Positions 32,828-42,785 are shown, numbered from the stretch's first letter. The stretch is DNA of 48,386 bases from Kalymmatonema hyalinum WJT4-NPBG1 (GCA_019359075.1 JAHHIB010000068.1:1-48386), one strand, 5' to 3'. Translations and numbers: made by a program. Notes: a model not told the origin generated them from the letters alone.

Positions 32828-34822
32828 TTAGGCAAATATGCCGTTAATAATATCGCGATAGCGCTCCATCACCACGTGTCGCCTAATTTTCAAGGTTTGT
32901 GTCATCAAGCCATTTTCTACTGAAAACGGCTCCAGAATCAGCTTGAACGGACCAATGCGGTCATCCGGTCGATAGCCTGGACGATTTTGCACTTCCCGAT
33001 TCAATTCTTGCCGAAATAAATCCTGAATTATTTTACTCTCCAGGCTGACTTCCGTTTTGTGTGCTGAGTCCTCCTTATTTTGTTCTTTGGCGGCTTCATC
33101 TGGTAAACGTAGATGCAGATTCTGAGTTTCGGCCCATTTTTCCAGGGCTGACAAATTGGGGACAATCAATGCACCGATACTGCGTTGGTCTTGTCCAACA
33201 AGCATTATCTGATCTATGTAGGGCGATCGCAAACACGCATCTTCAATTGGCTGCGGCTCGATATTTTCCCCATTGGTTAATACAATCGTATCTTTTGCCC
33301 GTCCGGTTAGTACCAAATCATTTTGCGGTGTTATCCAACCCAAATCCCCGCTATCAAACCAACCATCGGCGTCAATTGCTTTCGCTGTTGCTTCAGGGTT
33401 TTGGTAATAGCCTTGCATAATTTGTGGTCCTCGCAGCATCACCAAACCTCGCTCCCCAGTGGGTAAGGGTTTGCGAGTCTCAGGATCTACTATTTTCGTT
33501 TCTGTACCCGGTATTGGTTGCCCAACTGCACCACGCAAATTGCGCCAATAACGACGCCCATGAGTCACAGGAGAAGTTTCCGTTAAGCCATAGCCCTGCA
33601 AAATCTCCACACCAATAAGTTCAAAAAAGTCATCTATGTGCTTGGGAAGCGCACCACCACCGCTAAACATTAGCTTGATTCTCCCCCCTGTTGCTTCCCG
33701 TACCTTGGCATAAACTATTTGTTCTCCCAAAGCATGGAGTGGAAACAAAGCAGTTGCTTGCATACGAGCTGCGAATCGCTCAAATGTTGAGGGGTTGAGA
33801 TTTGTTAAACTCAATCCTTGGGCAATTCGCTGCGCTTTGATATACTTTTCGCTAATGCCCAGAAAGTAGTTAATCAAGCGTTCCTTATTTGCAGGTTGTT
33901 CGCGGAACTGCTTTTGCACTCCCTCATAAATTGATTCCAATAAGCGCGGCACACACATCACATAATGGGGTTTAAATTCTTTCAAATCCCGTTTGATAGA
34001 GCGCAAGTTAGTGTAAATTTGGCTACAACCTTGAGAAAGTAAGAAATACTCACAAGTGCGTTCGTAGACGTGCCACGTGGGGAGGATACTAAGAGCCATG
34101 TCTCCCACTTCCGGTTGCACAACTGCCCCAAGTGCTAAAATTTGGTGCATCAAGTTGCTATGAGAAAGCATCGCGCCTTTGGGTTTGCCCGTCGTGCCAG
34201 AAGTATACATTAGGGTTGCCAGAGCGTCGGGGGTTTGCTCTACTGGTTCTAGAGTATGGTTTGCCCCTATTTCCATCAACTGAGTGAAGTTAAGTATTTT
34301 CAGGTTTTCGTCTGTTGGGGGTGCTTCATCGCAAAGCAAAATCACCAGTTGAATTGGTAAATCGTCAAGACGTGGTCTAAGCTTGTTGAAAGTTTTCAAA
34401 TCTTCCACAACAAGCGCCCTGCTACCACTATTTGCCAAGATAAATAACAGTTCTTCCCGTTCTGCCTGGGAACTACGCACTGCATCAACTGCCCCAGCAG
34501 TCATAATACCTTGATCTGCAATCAACCACCGGGGACTGTTATCCGAAATCAGGGAAACGCGTTCTCCTGCTTTCACCCCCAATGCTTGCAATCCAGCAGC
34601 AAATTGTTGAATTTTTTGAAAGAGTTGCGTATATGTAATAACAACTTCTGGTTTAGCATGAGGATCGCGAAGGGCGACACTATCACCACATCGCTTTGCT
34701 ACCAACGCCCAAATTTCTGGCAGCGACTTCAGATTAGAGTAATCTGTTAAACGCTGTAATTCCTGGCGTTCTCGATCAGTAAGATTAGATAATATGGCAG
34801 AAATCTCATGTGTTTTCGACAT
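32828..34822 (-). CDS. aas: Acyl-ACP synthetase / long-chain fatty-acid-CoA ligase-type AMP-binding protein
   Basis: A 664-residue adenylating enzyme of the ANL superfamily. The AMP-binding P-loop is LMYTSGTTGKPKGAM, then YGLTETSPV and the hinge DGWFDSGDLG and LTGRAKDTIVLTNGENI. Closest in layout to cyanobacterial Aas (slr1609 type), which recycles free fatty acids released from membrane lipids into acyl-ACP. The start at 34822 (MSKTHEISAIL) has AGGAG 8 bases upstream; the longer frame from 34870 is not supported. It is followed by the ylqD-like gene. The region between aas and the small gene at 35083 must contain both promoters. Confidence 0.92.
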   Translation of the reverse strand: MSKTHEISAILSNLTDRERQELQRLTDYSNLKSLPEIWALVAKRCGDSVALRDPHAKPEVVITYTQLFQKIQQFAAGLQALGVKAGERVSLISDNSPRWLIADQGIMTAGAVDAVRSSQAEREELLFILANSGSRALVVEDLKTFNKLRPRLDDLPIQLVILLCDEAPPTDENLKILNFTQLMEIGANHTLEPVEQTPDALATLMYTSGTTGKPKGAMLSHSNLMHQILALGAVVQPEVGDMALSILPTWHVYERTCEYFLLSQGCSQIYTNLRSIKRDLKEFKPHYVMCVPRLLESIYEGVQKQFREQPANKERLINYFLGISEKYIKAQRIAQGLSLTNLNPSTFERFAARMQATALFPLHALGEQIVYAKVREATGGRIKLMFSGGGALPKHIDDFFELIGVEILQGYGLTETSPVTHGRRYWRNLRGAVGQPIPGTETKIVDPETRKPLPTGERGLVMLRGPQIMQGYYQNPEATAKAIDADGWFDSGDLGWITPQNDLVLTGRAKDTIVLTNGENIEPQPIEDACLRSPYIDQIMLVGQDQRSIGALIVPNLSALEKWAETQNLHLRLPDEAAKEQNKEDSAHKTEVSLESKIIQDLFRQELNREVQNRPGYRPDDRIGPFKLILEPFSVENGLMTQTLKIRRHVVMERYRDIINGIFA

Positions 34823-35082
34823 CACACATCTCCTAAATACACATTTGTTATATGTCCAGCATATTCCCATATGTGGATAAAATAGCTAATTTAAATGACA
34901 CATTACCTTCTGTCTACAGCAATGTTCAAAAGTTCATGAAACTATATATTGATAAAAGTTTATGCTATAGTTAATTTATCTAAGATAGAAGCAATGTAAA
35001 AGTTTGCTTTCAATTTGTTGCATGAATTGTACTTTTGACTAAAAGCAGTAAGCACCAAATTTGTAGAAGAAAGTGATGACCT

Positions 35083-35334
35083 ATGCGTTTGATGGATATT
35101 TTACTCTTAACGCTGATCAATGTTGCTGGCTGTGTTGCGTTTCCCAAGCTTCTATCTTTCATTTTGGCTCTGAAAAGTAGACGTAATGAATTCTCGCCAA
35201 TTTCAACAATACACACAAAACAGAATAACAAAACTGAAATTACCAGTTTTCCATATTGTACAACTTACACCTTGACAAAAACTTCATTGTGTAAATTCTA
35301 TCCGAGCTTTTGTGATAGGTGTTCCCCTGGTTAA
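35083..35334 (+). CDS. Small hydrophobic protein, copy 1
   Basis: 83 residues. The first 32 residues (MRLMDILLLTLINVAG..FPKLLSFIL) contain one predicted membrane helix and closely match a second small gene at 37178-37348; DNA identity over that part is roughly three quarters by eye. After the helix the two diverge: this copy has a longer, Thr/Ser/Cys-containing tail. The family is unknown to me. The reading frame is short, so the evidence for coding is the paralogue with conserved start and helix. The pair is separated by the IS66 element. Confidence 0.55.
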   Translation: MRLMDILLLTLINVAGCVAFPKLLSFILALKSRRNEFSPISTIHTKQNNKTEITSFPYCTTYTLTKTSLCKFYPSFCDRCSPG

Positions 35335-35455
35335 TAAGCTTCAGTCTTCAGTTGACGCTTGCAAAAGTCAATATTATTGAAAATCAAACCACAGATGCAC
35401 ACAGATGCACACAGATAAATTATCTTGTGTGCATCTGCGGTTTTAAACATCCATT

Positions 35456-36953
35456 GTAAGGATTCAGGTCGTAAAAAAAGGAATCAGCGAAGGATACGCA
35501 TTTTCATGACGAAGATGTGCCCGCAATGTCGACGCAAAGAAGCCGATCACCGAACGTTCCTGACTTCGACACGTTTGTACTACCGTCAAAAGATTCGCTG
35601 TGTTTTGAAATCGAGACAGCGATCGCGACCCGCCACTGACTTTACGTTTAGTCACGGCTAATCGCAACGACCGTTCGGCCAAGTTATTATCCGGGGGAAC
35701 TTCTGGGTGGTCAAGAAAATACCACCATTGGTCATACTTATCTCGTAATTTAGATAACAAGTTCAACGCCGTTGCACTTGCTTTTGGTATCCATGTTTTC
35801 AGGGCATGGCTTAACTTTGATTTGAACTGCGTCGCCCAATTGTTATACTGTGTCACCTGATTTGAGGTTTGAAATTCGCGGTAGTTGTCAAATGCATCAT
35901 CAATCAAATCAACAAACGCATTACCAATCAAAGCATTATCCCGACCGGGACGTTGAATTAACCGCAGAAAATGCCGTCGTAAATGTGCAAGACACTTCTG
36001 TTGCGCCGCGACACAATACCCGTTGTAGACACTAAAATCATCGCTGCTAAGAACCCCGCGATATTCAGTTCCCAATAAGTGTTCGAGTTCGGCACGCGAC
36101 CGTGTATCCGCAGCATGAAACAAACAAAAATTGGAATTGGCAATTACCCACAACCACTCCTTGACTCCCTTAACAGACCACGGGGTTTCGTCAACGTAGA
36201 CATTTGGTTGCTCGTTTTGCACCCATGTACCCAATGCTTTAACTGGTGGTTCAATTGCCTGAGCGACACGTTCATTGGTCGCTACAAGCGTCCCCTCACC
36301 AATATCGATTCCACCCAATTCAAATAACAACTCGCGCATCTTGGCATATGGCATATGCGCGTAATTCCCTAACCATCCCAAAAGTGCTTGGAGTCGAACC
36401 CCCAAGTCTTGTCCAGGAATCATCTCGTCTGACCACGTGGCACTACATGACGTACCGCAATGTGTACATTGACAATGATGACGATCATATTCAACGATTT
36501 CAATCGGATTTGCCACCAACTGCGCGACTTGCTGAACTTCAACATTGATACCAGCTAGGTGCGTTCCTCCACAGTTGGGACATGCTTCGGGACGTAGAAT
36601 CTCGATTCGGTCAAAGCGCCCAAATCCCTTACGGGTTTTCCCTTCGTGTCCGGGTTGTCCACCAGGTTTTCGTTTTGTCTTTGTTCCCTCAGTTTCAGGT
36701 TCTGGTTTTTTCTTCTCGGATTTTTTGAGTATGTCGCTTGAGGGTGGCTTTGATGATGTTTTGCTGTCGAGGTTTAAACTTTCTTTGAGCCGCGTGATTT
36801 CGTTTTGAAGCTTCTTGATGATTTCGACCAACTGTTCTTTTGACAATTGGTACAACTCATCTTCGTTTGATTCTTGGGGCACGCGATTTGTCATATTGGT
36901 GATGTTCCCCTACGGATGTAACCCCTGTCAACTCCCCCCACCTGAATCCTTAC
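35456..36953 (-). mobile_element. Complete IS66-family element with 8-bp target duplication
   Basis: 1498 bp. GTAAGGATTCAGGT (35456-35469) and ACCTGAATCCTTAC (36940-36953) form 14-bp perfect terminal inverted repeats. CATCCATT flanks both sides (35448-35455 and 36954-36961), the 8-bp duplication typical of IS66. Only one ORF (the transposase) is present, without the tnpA/tnpB accessory genes of larger IS66 elements, so it is of the ISBst12-like single-gene kind. Intact ends and identical duplication indicate a recent insertion. Confidence 0.96.
35464..36894 (-). CDS. IS66-family transposase
   Basis: A 476-residue protein. An N-terminal Gln/Glu coiled coil (QLSKEQLVEIIKKLQNEI) precedes SSKPPSSD and a basic GGQPGHEGK linker, then a CPNCGG/CTHCG zinc finger. 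The DDE core follows: VDETPWSV (first D), SSDDFSVYNGY (second D), NNLAERSLR (E). Its TGA stop at 35464-35466 lies inside the left terminal inverted repeat. It appears intact and probably active or recently active. GAAC.. upstream of the start lies inside the element. Confidence 0.96.
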   Translation of the reverse strand: MTNRVPQESNEDELYQLSKEQLVEIIKKLQNEITRLKESLNLDSKTSSKPPSSDILKKSEKKKPEPETEGTKTKRKPGGQPGHEGKTRKGFGRFDRIEILRPEACPNCGGTHLAGINVEVQQVAQLVANPIEIVEYDRHHCQCTHCGTSCSATWSDEMIPGQDLGVRLQALLGWLGNYAHMPYAKMRELLFELGGIDIGEGTLVATNERVAQAIEPPVKALGTWVQNEQPNVYVDETPWSVKGVKEWLWVIANSNFCLFHAADTRSRAELEHLLGTEYRGVLSSDDFSVYNGYCVAAQQKCLAHLRRHFLRLIQRPGRDNALIGNAFVDLIDDAFDNYREFQTSNQVTQYNNWATQFKSKLSHALKTWIPKASATALNLLSKLRDKYDQWWYFLDHPEVPPDNNLAERSLRLAVTKRKVSGGSRSLSRFQNTANLLTVVQTCRSQERSVIGFFASTLRAHLRHENAYPSLIPFFTT

Positions 36954-37177
36954 CATCCATTTATCATACTTTTGGAAGAAGTGTCTTGATAATTAATAAC
37001 TGATTGGGCTATTTATAAAGTAGTCATTAAGTCTATGGTTAGAGTAAGAAAAATTTATATTAACAGTAACTTATATATCAAACAAGAAAATCAAATTTTC
37101 TTTTTCACTCGTTTCAATGAATTTTTTGTAAAAATAAGAAAATATAAAAAGCATCTTTATGAACAGAGGAATTATCT

Positions 37178-37348
37178 ATGGGTTTGATGGATGGTTTACT
37201 CCTAACGTTGATAAATGCTGCCGCTTGCCTTACGTTTCCTAAATTACTGTCTGTCCTTTTGACTTTCAAGAACAAACACACTGAAGCAGTACAGGCTACT
37301 GTGTCCTCAAACAATGCAACATCTGAGGTGCCAAGTCTTTTGTATTAA
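37178..37348 (+). CDS. Small hydrophobic protein, copy 2
   Basis: 56 residues. It opens MGLMDGLLLTLINAAAC and continues LTFPKLLSVLLTF, one membrane helix, then a short polar tail ending SLLY. AGAGGA 8 bases upstream is a good ribosome-binding site. It matches the first third of the gene at 35083 in start, helix and spacing. The family is not recognised. Such short one-helix proteins often join membrane complexes, but nothing here shows which. Confidence 0.6.
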   Translation: MGLMDGLLLTLINAAACLTFPKLLSVLLTFKNKHTEAVQATVSSNNATSEVPSLLY

Positions 37349-37436
37349 ACAACAATTAGGGACTGCAAATGCAGATAAAACCATTTGTGTGGATTTTTGT
37401 GTCTATCTGTAATTATTTTTTAATCGGATTCAGAGC

Positions 37437-37466
37437 AACCCAGTTTTTGTGAGAAACTGGGTTTTT
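37437..37466 (+). terminator. Intrinsic terminator upstream of the FMN oxidase
   Basis: CCCAGTTT, a 7-base loop and AAACTGGG, followed by TTTTT. It lies 90 bases after the small gene ending at 37348 and can end its transcript. It overlaps the start of the longer oxidase frame at 37449, supporting the later start at 37530. Confidence 0.85.
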
Positions 37467-37529
37467 AATTGCAAAAAAATCGGTCTACAGTCCAACACAG
37501 ACTTGTGCATCTTTGAGATTGGCACGGCG

Positions 37530-38639
37530 ATGGAAAAACTAAAATCGTTTAAACCGCTGAACTTATTTGAATACGAACAGTTAGCTACTAAGTGCCTGTC
37601 TCAAATGGCTTTGGACTACTATGCTAGCGGTGCTTGGGATGAAGTGACATTGCGGGATAACCGGGCTGCTTTTGAAAGATTTAAACTTCGTCCACGAGTG
37701 CTAGTAGATGTCAGCGATCGCAACTTAACAACCAAAGTCTTAGCTCAACCGCTGCAAATGCCTCTGTTTATTGCTCCGATGGCATTTCAATGTCTTGCCA
37801 ATCCACAAGGAGAAGTTGCCACGGCAAGAGCAGCAGCATCCGGTGGCGTTGGCATGGTGTTGAGTACTCTTTTTACCAAGAGTATAGAGGAAGTGGCGGC
37901 AGTCTGTCACGACACAAATCTTCATACTCCCCAATGGTTCCAGCTTTATATACATAAAGACAGGGGATTAACTCGTGCTTTGGTAGAAAGGGCTTACGCC
38001 GCAGGCTATAAAGCACTTTGTATCACTGTAGACGCTCCTGTTTTGGGACGGCGGGAACGAGACAAACGGAATGAGTTTGCTTTGCCAGCAGGAATGGAAC
38101 TTGCTAATTTTACAAATTTATCAGGGTTGAACATTCCTCACGAAGAAGGGGAATCTGGATTGTTTACTTATGTTGCCGAGCAACTCAACTCTGCGGTAAC
38201 GTGGGATGATTTGGAATGGTTTCAGTCTTTATGTCCGCTCCCCTTGGTACTCAAAGGAATTTTACGGGGAGATGATGCGGCTCGTGCCGTGGAGTGTGGA
38301 GCCAAGGCAATTATTGTATCTAATCATGGCGGTCGTCAATTAGATGGAGCGATCGCATCTCTTGACGCTTTAGCTGAAGTGGTAAAAGCAGTGGATGGAC
38401 GCGCTGAAGTCTTGTTCGATGGAGGCATTCGCAGAGGTACTGATATTCTTAAAGCTTTAGCATTGGGAGCAAAAGCTGTACTTTTGGGGCGTCCTGTGTT
38501 ATGGGGATTAGCCGTAGCAGGAGAAGCTGGTGTTGCTCATGTTATTGAAATTGTGCGAGATGAGCTAGATGTGGCTATGGCGCTCAGTGGTTGTGCGAGT
38601 GTGGAAAAGATTGACTCTAGTTTGTTATTCTGCGTATGA
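37530..38639 (+). CDS. FMN-dependent L-2-hydroxyacid oxidase (lactate/glycolate oxidase type)
   Basis: A 369-residue alpha-hydroxyacid dehydrogenase/oxidase. FIAPMAFQCLANPQGE and QLYIHKDR are FMN-contact blocks. LVLKGILRGDDAARAVECGAKAIIVSNHGGRQLDG carries the catalytic His266 and substrate-binding Arg. FDGGIRRGTDILKALALGAKAVLLGR is the FMN-phosphate block. Oxidises L-lactate or glycolate with O2 to give H2O2, or passes electrons to quinone. Cyanobacterial homologues in nitrogen-fixing Nostocales act on lactate and may scavenge O2; substrate preference cannot be read here. Start chosen at MEKLKSFKPLNLFEYEQLA because the longer frame from 37449 overlaps a terminator. Confidence 0.93.
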   Translation: MEKLKSFKPLNLFEYEQLATKCLSQMALDYYASGAWDEVTLRDNRAAFERFKLRPRVLVDVSDRNLTTKVLAQPLQMPLFIAPMAFQCLANPQGEVATARAAASGGVGMVLSTLFTKSIEEVAAVCHDTNLHTPQWFQLYIHKDRGLTRALVERAYAAGYKALCITVDAPVLGRRERDKRNEFALPAGMELANFTNLSGLNIPHEEGESGLFTYVAEQLNSAVTWDDLEWFQSLCPLPLVLKGILRGDDAARAVECGAKAIIVSNHGGRQLDGAIASLDALAEVVKAVDGRAEVLFDGGIRRGTDILKALALGAKAVLLGRPVLWGLAVAGEAGVAHVIEIVRDELDVAMALSGCASVEKIDSSLLFCV

Positions 38640-38698
38640 TGCTACAATTGCTGCCCTTGACCTTTAACACTTTGCTAAGGATAAGCGCCTTTTAGAAC

Positions 38699-40010
38699 CT
38701 ATTGAAGCAGTTTAGCGAATTCTCCCTGAGCAAATTTGCCACTTATAGGACGGCGTTCTCTTTGCTTGCTTGACAAGTAAATATAATCACAAATTACTTC
38801 ATCAAGCCGTGTAGTACTGTCAATATCCCAAGATTCTATACAAGCTCCGGTAAGTCTCGCTCCGCTAAAGTCAGTTTTTTTTGCTTGAATTTTTGTCAAA
38901 TTGGCTTGTTCTAAATAAGCCCCTTGTAGAGTTGCTTCACTCAGATTAGATCCGGTTAAATTAGCATTAGTTAGATCAGCTCCAACTAAGTTTGCCCCTT
39001 GAAAATTTAGCCGAATAAAGAATTCGCGCTGACCTTGCCCGGTAACAACTAAATCCTGCACTTCTGGTTGAATTAAAATAGTACCTTCAAGTTTTGAATA
39101 AGCAAGCTTTTGGGTTTGAAACCAACGAGTGCGAGTTATAGTAGCCTTCCTTAAGTCCGCGCCAAGAAGCGTTGCAGATGTGAACTCAGCATCTGTTAAA
39201 TCAGCAGCACGAAAACTAGTACCACTTGTAGCAGTTATAAAGGTAATCGCAATTCGTTGAAAGGGGACTAACTTCTCATCTCCAGACAAGGCTTTCCAAG
39301 CAATATAACCAGACAAAATTGGCACAACTAAAGCTAGAGTAATTGCTGGAAGCTCAGTCCCAAGGAAAATGGTATTTGAGGACTCAGCAAGCAGTTTGGT
39401 CATCGCTTTGGAACCAACAGTAGCCAAAGCCCCAGACACGACTAATGATTCAGCCACAGCGATAATAGCAGCCTTAGTTCCACCTACAGAAATAGAAATA
39501 GCTACTGCTAACACTCCGACTAGAAATCCGAGTACAGCTATACTTCCAACTAAAGCTCCACTTAAAGCTACCACTGAAGCCACAATCAAGGTTACAGCTA
39601 AGGCTCCAAAAGCCGCCTTTATACCTTGCTGAATCAAGATAATCAAGAAAATTGCTAATACGGCTAAAATAATCAAACCAGGCGAAAAAGGATTCCTTAA
39701 AAGATTTGTAGGCTGAAAAAAGTACACTGTCAGATAGCTAGTGAATCCTGAAGCTAATCCTGATAGTGCAGCTAAAGCTAATGAGATAATTAACAAACCA
39801 ATGACTGAGTAGTTGTTTAGCCCAGCTTGGGCATAGCTGAAGTTCGCACTCCTTAGAATGGCGTTGGTAAAGTTCGTGCCTCGGATGTCGGCTTCACTAA
39901 AATCTACGCCTGAAAGGTTTTGACCTTTGAAGGATTGACCTTTGAAGGTTTACACAACGGCAATCCCGTTTTCCTGCTGCATACTGTCTAAGAACCTCGT
40001 TCGCTTTCAT
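38699..40010 (-). pseudogene. Pentapeptide-repeat membrane protein, frameshifted near its N-terminus
   Basis: From ATG 40010 the frame begins MKANEVLRQYAAGKRDCRCVN, the standard cyanobacterial opening of pentapeptide-repeat proteins, then leaves frame. The downstream frame begins FKGQSFKGQNLSGVDFSEADIRGTNF and continues through a hydrophobic region of several helices (39800-39200) into a second run of pentapeptides (GANLVGADLTNANLTGSNLSEATLQGAYLEQANL). One surplus base near 39947 (GTAAACCTTC instead of GTAAACTTC) restores a single frame. Each half keeps good family signatures, so the protein was intact recently or the base is an assembly error. Function unknown; membrane location is clear. 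Confidence 0.85.
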
Positions 40011-40077
40011 ATTAAACTAGCTATTGCATTATCCATCTGGGAGTCACTTAGCCGTCTGTACTTGTTAAGTATTTTTA

Positions 40078-42234
40078 TCATTTTTTATTTTCCCGTCGCC
40101 ATTTTCCTCTTACCAAGCGAATTTCATCAAAGCTGTAGCGATCGCCAAGATATTCTTTAATTGGCGTTAGGGAAATATCACCAAGAATTTCTAAGACTTG
40201 TAAAATTTTTTGCTGCTTCTCTACAGGAACTAACAGATTGAAATCTACCGACTGATTCTTCTCTATTAAATCGGAAAGATGACGAATAATTGTTGTCGAA
40301 CGGAGGTTGCGTTTTACTGCAATTTCTGCAACGCTAAAACCTTGTTGGTGTAACTGTAAAGTCAATAATTCAGTTTCTGAAGGTAAGTCCTGAAAACGTG
40401 TGGAATTATCCTGTTGCTCTGGCAAACCTTGTTCTTGACGATAGGCGCGAATTTCGGCAAGGAACTTTTCACCATAGTTAGAAACTTTGTGACTGCCTAC
40501 GCCAGAAAGTTTACTAAATTGGCTTAAGGTTTGGGGTTGCACCTGCGCCATCAATTTTAGGGTAGAATCGGCAAAGATGACGTAGGGTGGCACAGATTGA
40601 GCGTCAGCAATTTGTTTGCGTAAAGCTCGCAACCTCTGCAACAGCATTTCCACCTCGGCGGCTTTTTCATCCCCCTCTTCCCAAGTTATCTTTTGTGCTA
40701 CAGGAACCGCAATGGAAACTGTTCGCTGTCGCCGCATCACTTCCCAACTCAGGGCGTTGAGTTTCAGTACGGCGTAACCATCGGCGGTTTGTTCAAGTAA
40801 CCCTTGGTGCAACAGAGAACGTCCCAGCATTCGCCACTCATCTGGTGTTTTATCTTTGCCAATACCGTGGGTGGAAAGTTTGTCGTGTTCGTATTGGGTG
40901 ATTTTTTGGCTTTTTGCTCCCCGCAACACATCTATAATATGACCCATACCAAATCTTTCTTTACATCGAGCCACACAAGATAAAAACTTCATGGCTTCAA
41001 TTGTCCAGTCTTGTACTGGTTTAGGATAACGGCAGTTGTCACAGTTGCCACAATTCCCTGCAAAACGTTCCCCAAAATAACCTAACTGAATTGTACGTCG
41101 GCAGTCGGTTCCTTCGGTGTAGTCTATCATCTGCCGCAGTTGATGTTTGGAAATCAACTGTTCTTGGGGATCTGGTTTTTGGTTGATGAGAAATTCAATT
41201 GTTTTGACATCACCGTAACTGTAGAAAAGTGTACAGCGAGATGGTTCTCCGTCTCTTCCTGCTCTCCCTGATTCCTGATAGTAACTTTCTAAATTACGGG
41301 ATATATCAAAGTGAATGACAAATCGCACATCCGGTTTGTTAATTCCCATGCCAAAGGCAATTGTTGCCACCATAACACGCACATCATCCCGAATAAACCG
41401 AGTTTGATTTTTGCTGCGTTCTTCATCAGTTAATCCGGCATGATAAGGCAAGACTGAAATCTTATCGTGTTGCAGTTTCAGAGTGATTTCATCAACTTTT
41501 TTGCGCGTCAAGCAATAGATAATTCCTGAACCTTCTGTTTCCCGGATGAGTTCCAACAATTCGGCGTAAGCATACTTCGTTTTGGAACGGACTTCATAGT
41601 AAAGGTTGTGACGGTTGAAGCTGGCAAGATGGACGCTTGGTTGGTTCAGCCCCAGTTGTTGGATAATATCAGTACGCACACGTTCGGTTGCTGTAGCTGT
41701 CAGGGCAAGAACGGGAATATCTCGGTAGCGTTTCCGCAGTAACTTTAGTTGGCGATATTCTGGACGAAAGTCGTGTCCCCACTCGGAGACACAGTGGGCT
41801 TCGTCAATAGCAAAGGCAGAAATACCGACTTGATGATGGACTAAGTCGAGAAACGGGAGAAATCTTTCACTAAGTAGGCGTTCTGGGGCGACGTACAGCA
41901 GTTTCACTTTACCGCTGAGGATGTATTCTTCGCGCGATCGCACTTTATACGCGTTCAGACTGCTATTAAGAAATGTTGCGGCAATTCCATTATCTTGCAG
42001 TGATTCCACTTGGTCTTGCATCAAGGCGATCAGCGGTGACACCACCACGGTTAAACCTTTTTTTAGCAATGCTGGTAGTTGAAAGCACAGAGACTTTCCT
42101 CCACCTGTGGGCATAACAATCATTAAATCCCGATTTTGTAGCGCTTGTTCGATAATTTGTCGCTGTCCGAGGCGAAAGCTGTCGTAGCCAAAGTAATATT
42201 TCAGCGCTTGTTCTAAATTGGGATTCTGTGACAT
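40078..42234 (-). CDS. recQ: RecQ ATP-dependent DNA helicase
   Basis: A 718-residue 3'-5' helicase for recombination and replication-fork repair. Walker A is MPTGGGKSL (41-49), DEAH is 144-147 (AIDEAHCVSEWGHDFRPEY), motif VI is QESGRAGRDGEPS. The zinc-binding RQC cysteines are CRRTIQLGYFGE..CGNCDNC. An HRDC domain follows (QTLSQFSKLSGVGSHKVSNYG). The C-terminal ~130 residues add a HTH-like segment (LTLQLHQQGFSVAEIAVKRN) found in many cyanobacterial RecQs. Start at MSQNPNLEQAL (42234) is preferred over the frame start at 42261. Confidence 0.96.
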   Translation of the reverse strand: MSQNPNLEQALKYYFGYDSFRLGQRQIIEQALQNRDLMIVMPTGGGKSLCFQLPALLKKGLTVVVSPLIALMQDQVESLQDNGIAATFLNSSLNAYKVRSREEYILSGKVKLLYVAPERLLSERFLPFLDLVHHQVGISAFAIDEAHCVSEWGHDFRPEYRQLKLLRKRYRDIPVLALTATATERVRTDIIQQLGLNQPSVHLASFNRHNLYYEVRSKTKYAYAELLELIRETEGSGIIYCLTRKKVDEITLKLQHDKISVLPYHAGLTDEERSKNQTRFIRDDVRVMVATIAFGMGINKPDVRFVIHFDISRNLESYYQESGRAGRDGEPSRCTLFYSYGDVKTIEFLINQKPDPQEQLISKHQLRQMIDYTEGTDCRRTIQLGYFGERFAGNCGNCDNCRYPKPVQDWTIEAMKFLSCVARCKERFGMGHIIDVLRGAKSQKITQYEHDKLSTHGIGKDKTPDEWRMLGRSLLHQGLLEQTADGYAVLKLNALSWEVMRRQRTVSIAVPVAQKITWEEGDEKAAEVEMLLQRLRALRKQIADAQSVPPYVIFADSTLKLMAQVQPQTLSQFSKLSGVGSHKVSNYGEKFLAEIRAYRQEQGLPEQQDNSTRFQDLPSETELLTLQLHQQGFSVAEIAVKRNLRSTTIIRHLSDLIEKNQSVDFNLLVPVEKQQKILQVLEILGDISLTPIKEYLGDRYSFDEIRLVRGKWRRENKK

Positions 42235-42386
42235 AGGTGGGTGTGTTGCATAGGTCGGCATCGTGCCTGCCTTACATCATAATCAATAGTAAGCAAGAGA
42301 GTGAATAGCACTTTGCGCGTGCCTGTCTAATGTGTTATTGCAATTGAGTTAAATACAGTCCTCCCATTCATTTTTCATAGGAGAGA

Positions 42387-42785
42387 ATGATGATTTTTGC
42401 AGGCAAACGACCGAATCATTTAGGTGTGCGCGACGGTCAATTAACACCATGTCCCTACACCCCTAACTGTGTTTCCAGTCAGAGTTCAGATGCAGTCCAC
42501 AAAATCGAACCGCTTACCTACAACTCTACCCCAGAACAAGCGTTCACCGAGATCAAACGTCTTATTCAGTCGTTACCGAGAACCAAGATAATCACCGAGA
42601 GCGAGGATTATTTGCACGTAGAGTTCACCCTTCCGATTGTGGGATTTGTGGATGATGTAGAGTTCTATCTAGAGCGCAATGCCAATGTTATTCACGTTCG
42701 CTCAGCATCTCGCTTGGGTATGAGCGATTTGGGCGTCAATCGTAGACGAATAGAGACGATTAGAACTAAGTACACAAGTGCTTAA
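42387..42785 (+). CDS. DUF1499 protein
   Basis: A 132-residue protein. The family signature CPYTPNCVSSQ is at residues 22-32; the C-terminal block FVDDVEFYLERNANVIHVRSASRLGMSDLGVNRRRIETIR is the other family hallmark. Function unknown; family members are small, widespread, and probably soluble. AGGAG at 42379 gives a good ribosome-binding site, and an in-frame Met follows directly (MM). Monocistronic by appearance. Confidence 0.88.
   Translation: MMIFAGKRPNHLGVRDGQLTPCPYTPNCVSSQSSDAVHKIEPLTYNSTPEQAFTEIKRLIQSLPRTKIITESEDYLHVEFTLPIVGFVDDVEFYLERNANVIHVRSASRLGMSDLGVNRRRIETIRTKYTSA

Noticed and set aside
35456-36953. Additional IS66 accessory genes (tnpA/tnpB)
   Set aside because: The element ends leave no room for them; only the transposase frame lies between the 14-bp inverted repeats.
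39942-40160. 72-residue plus-strand hydrophobic frame between the pentapeptide gene and recQ
   Set aside because: It overlaps both neighbouring genes on the opposite strand; its Leu/Phe richness follows from the opposite-strand codons.
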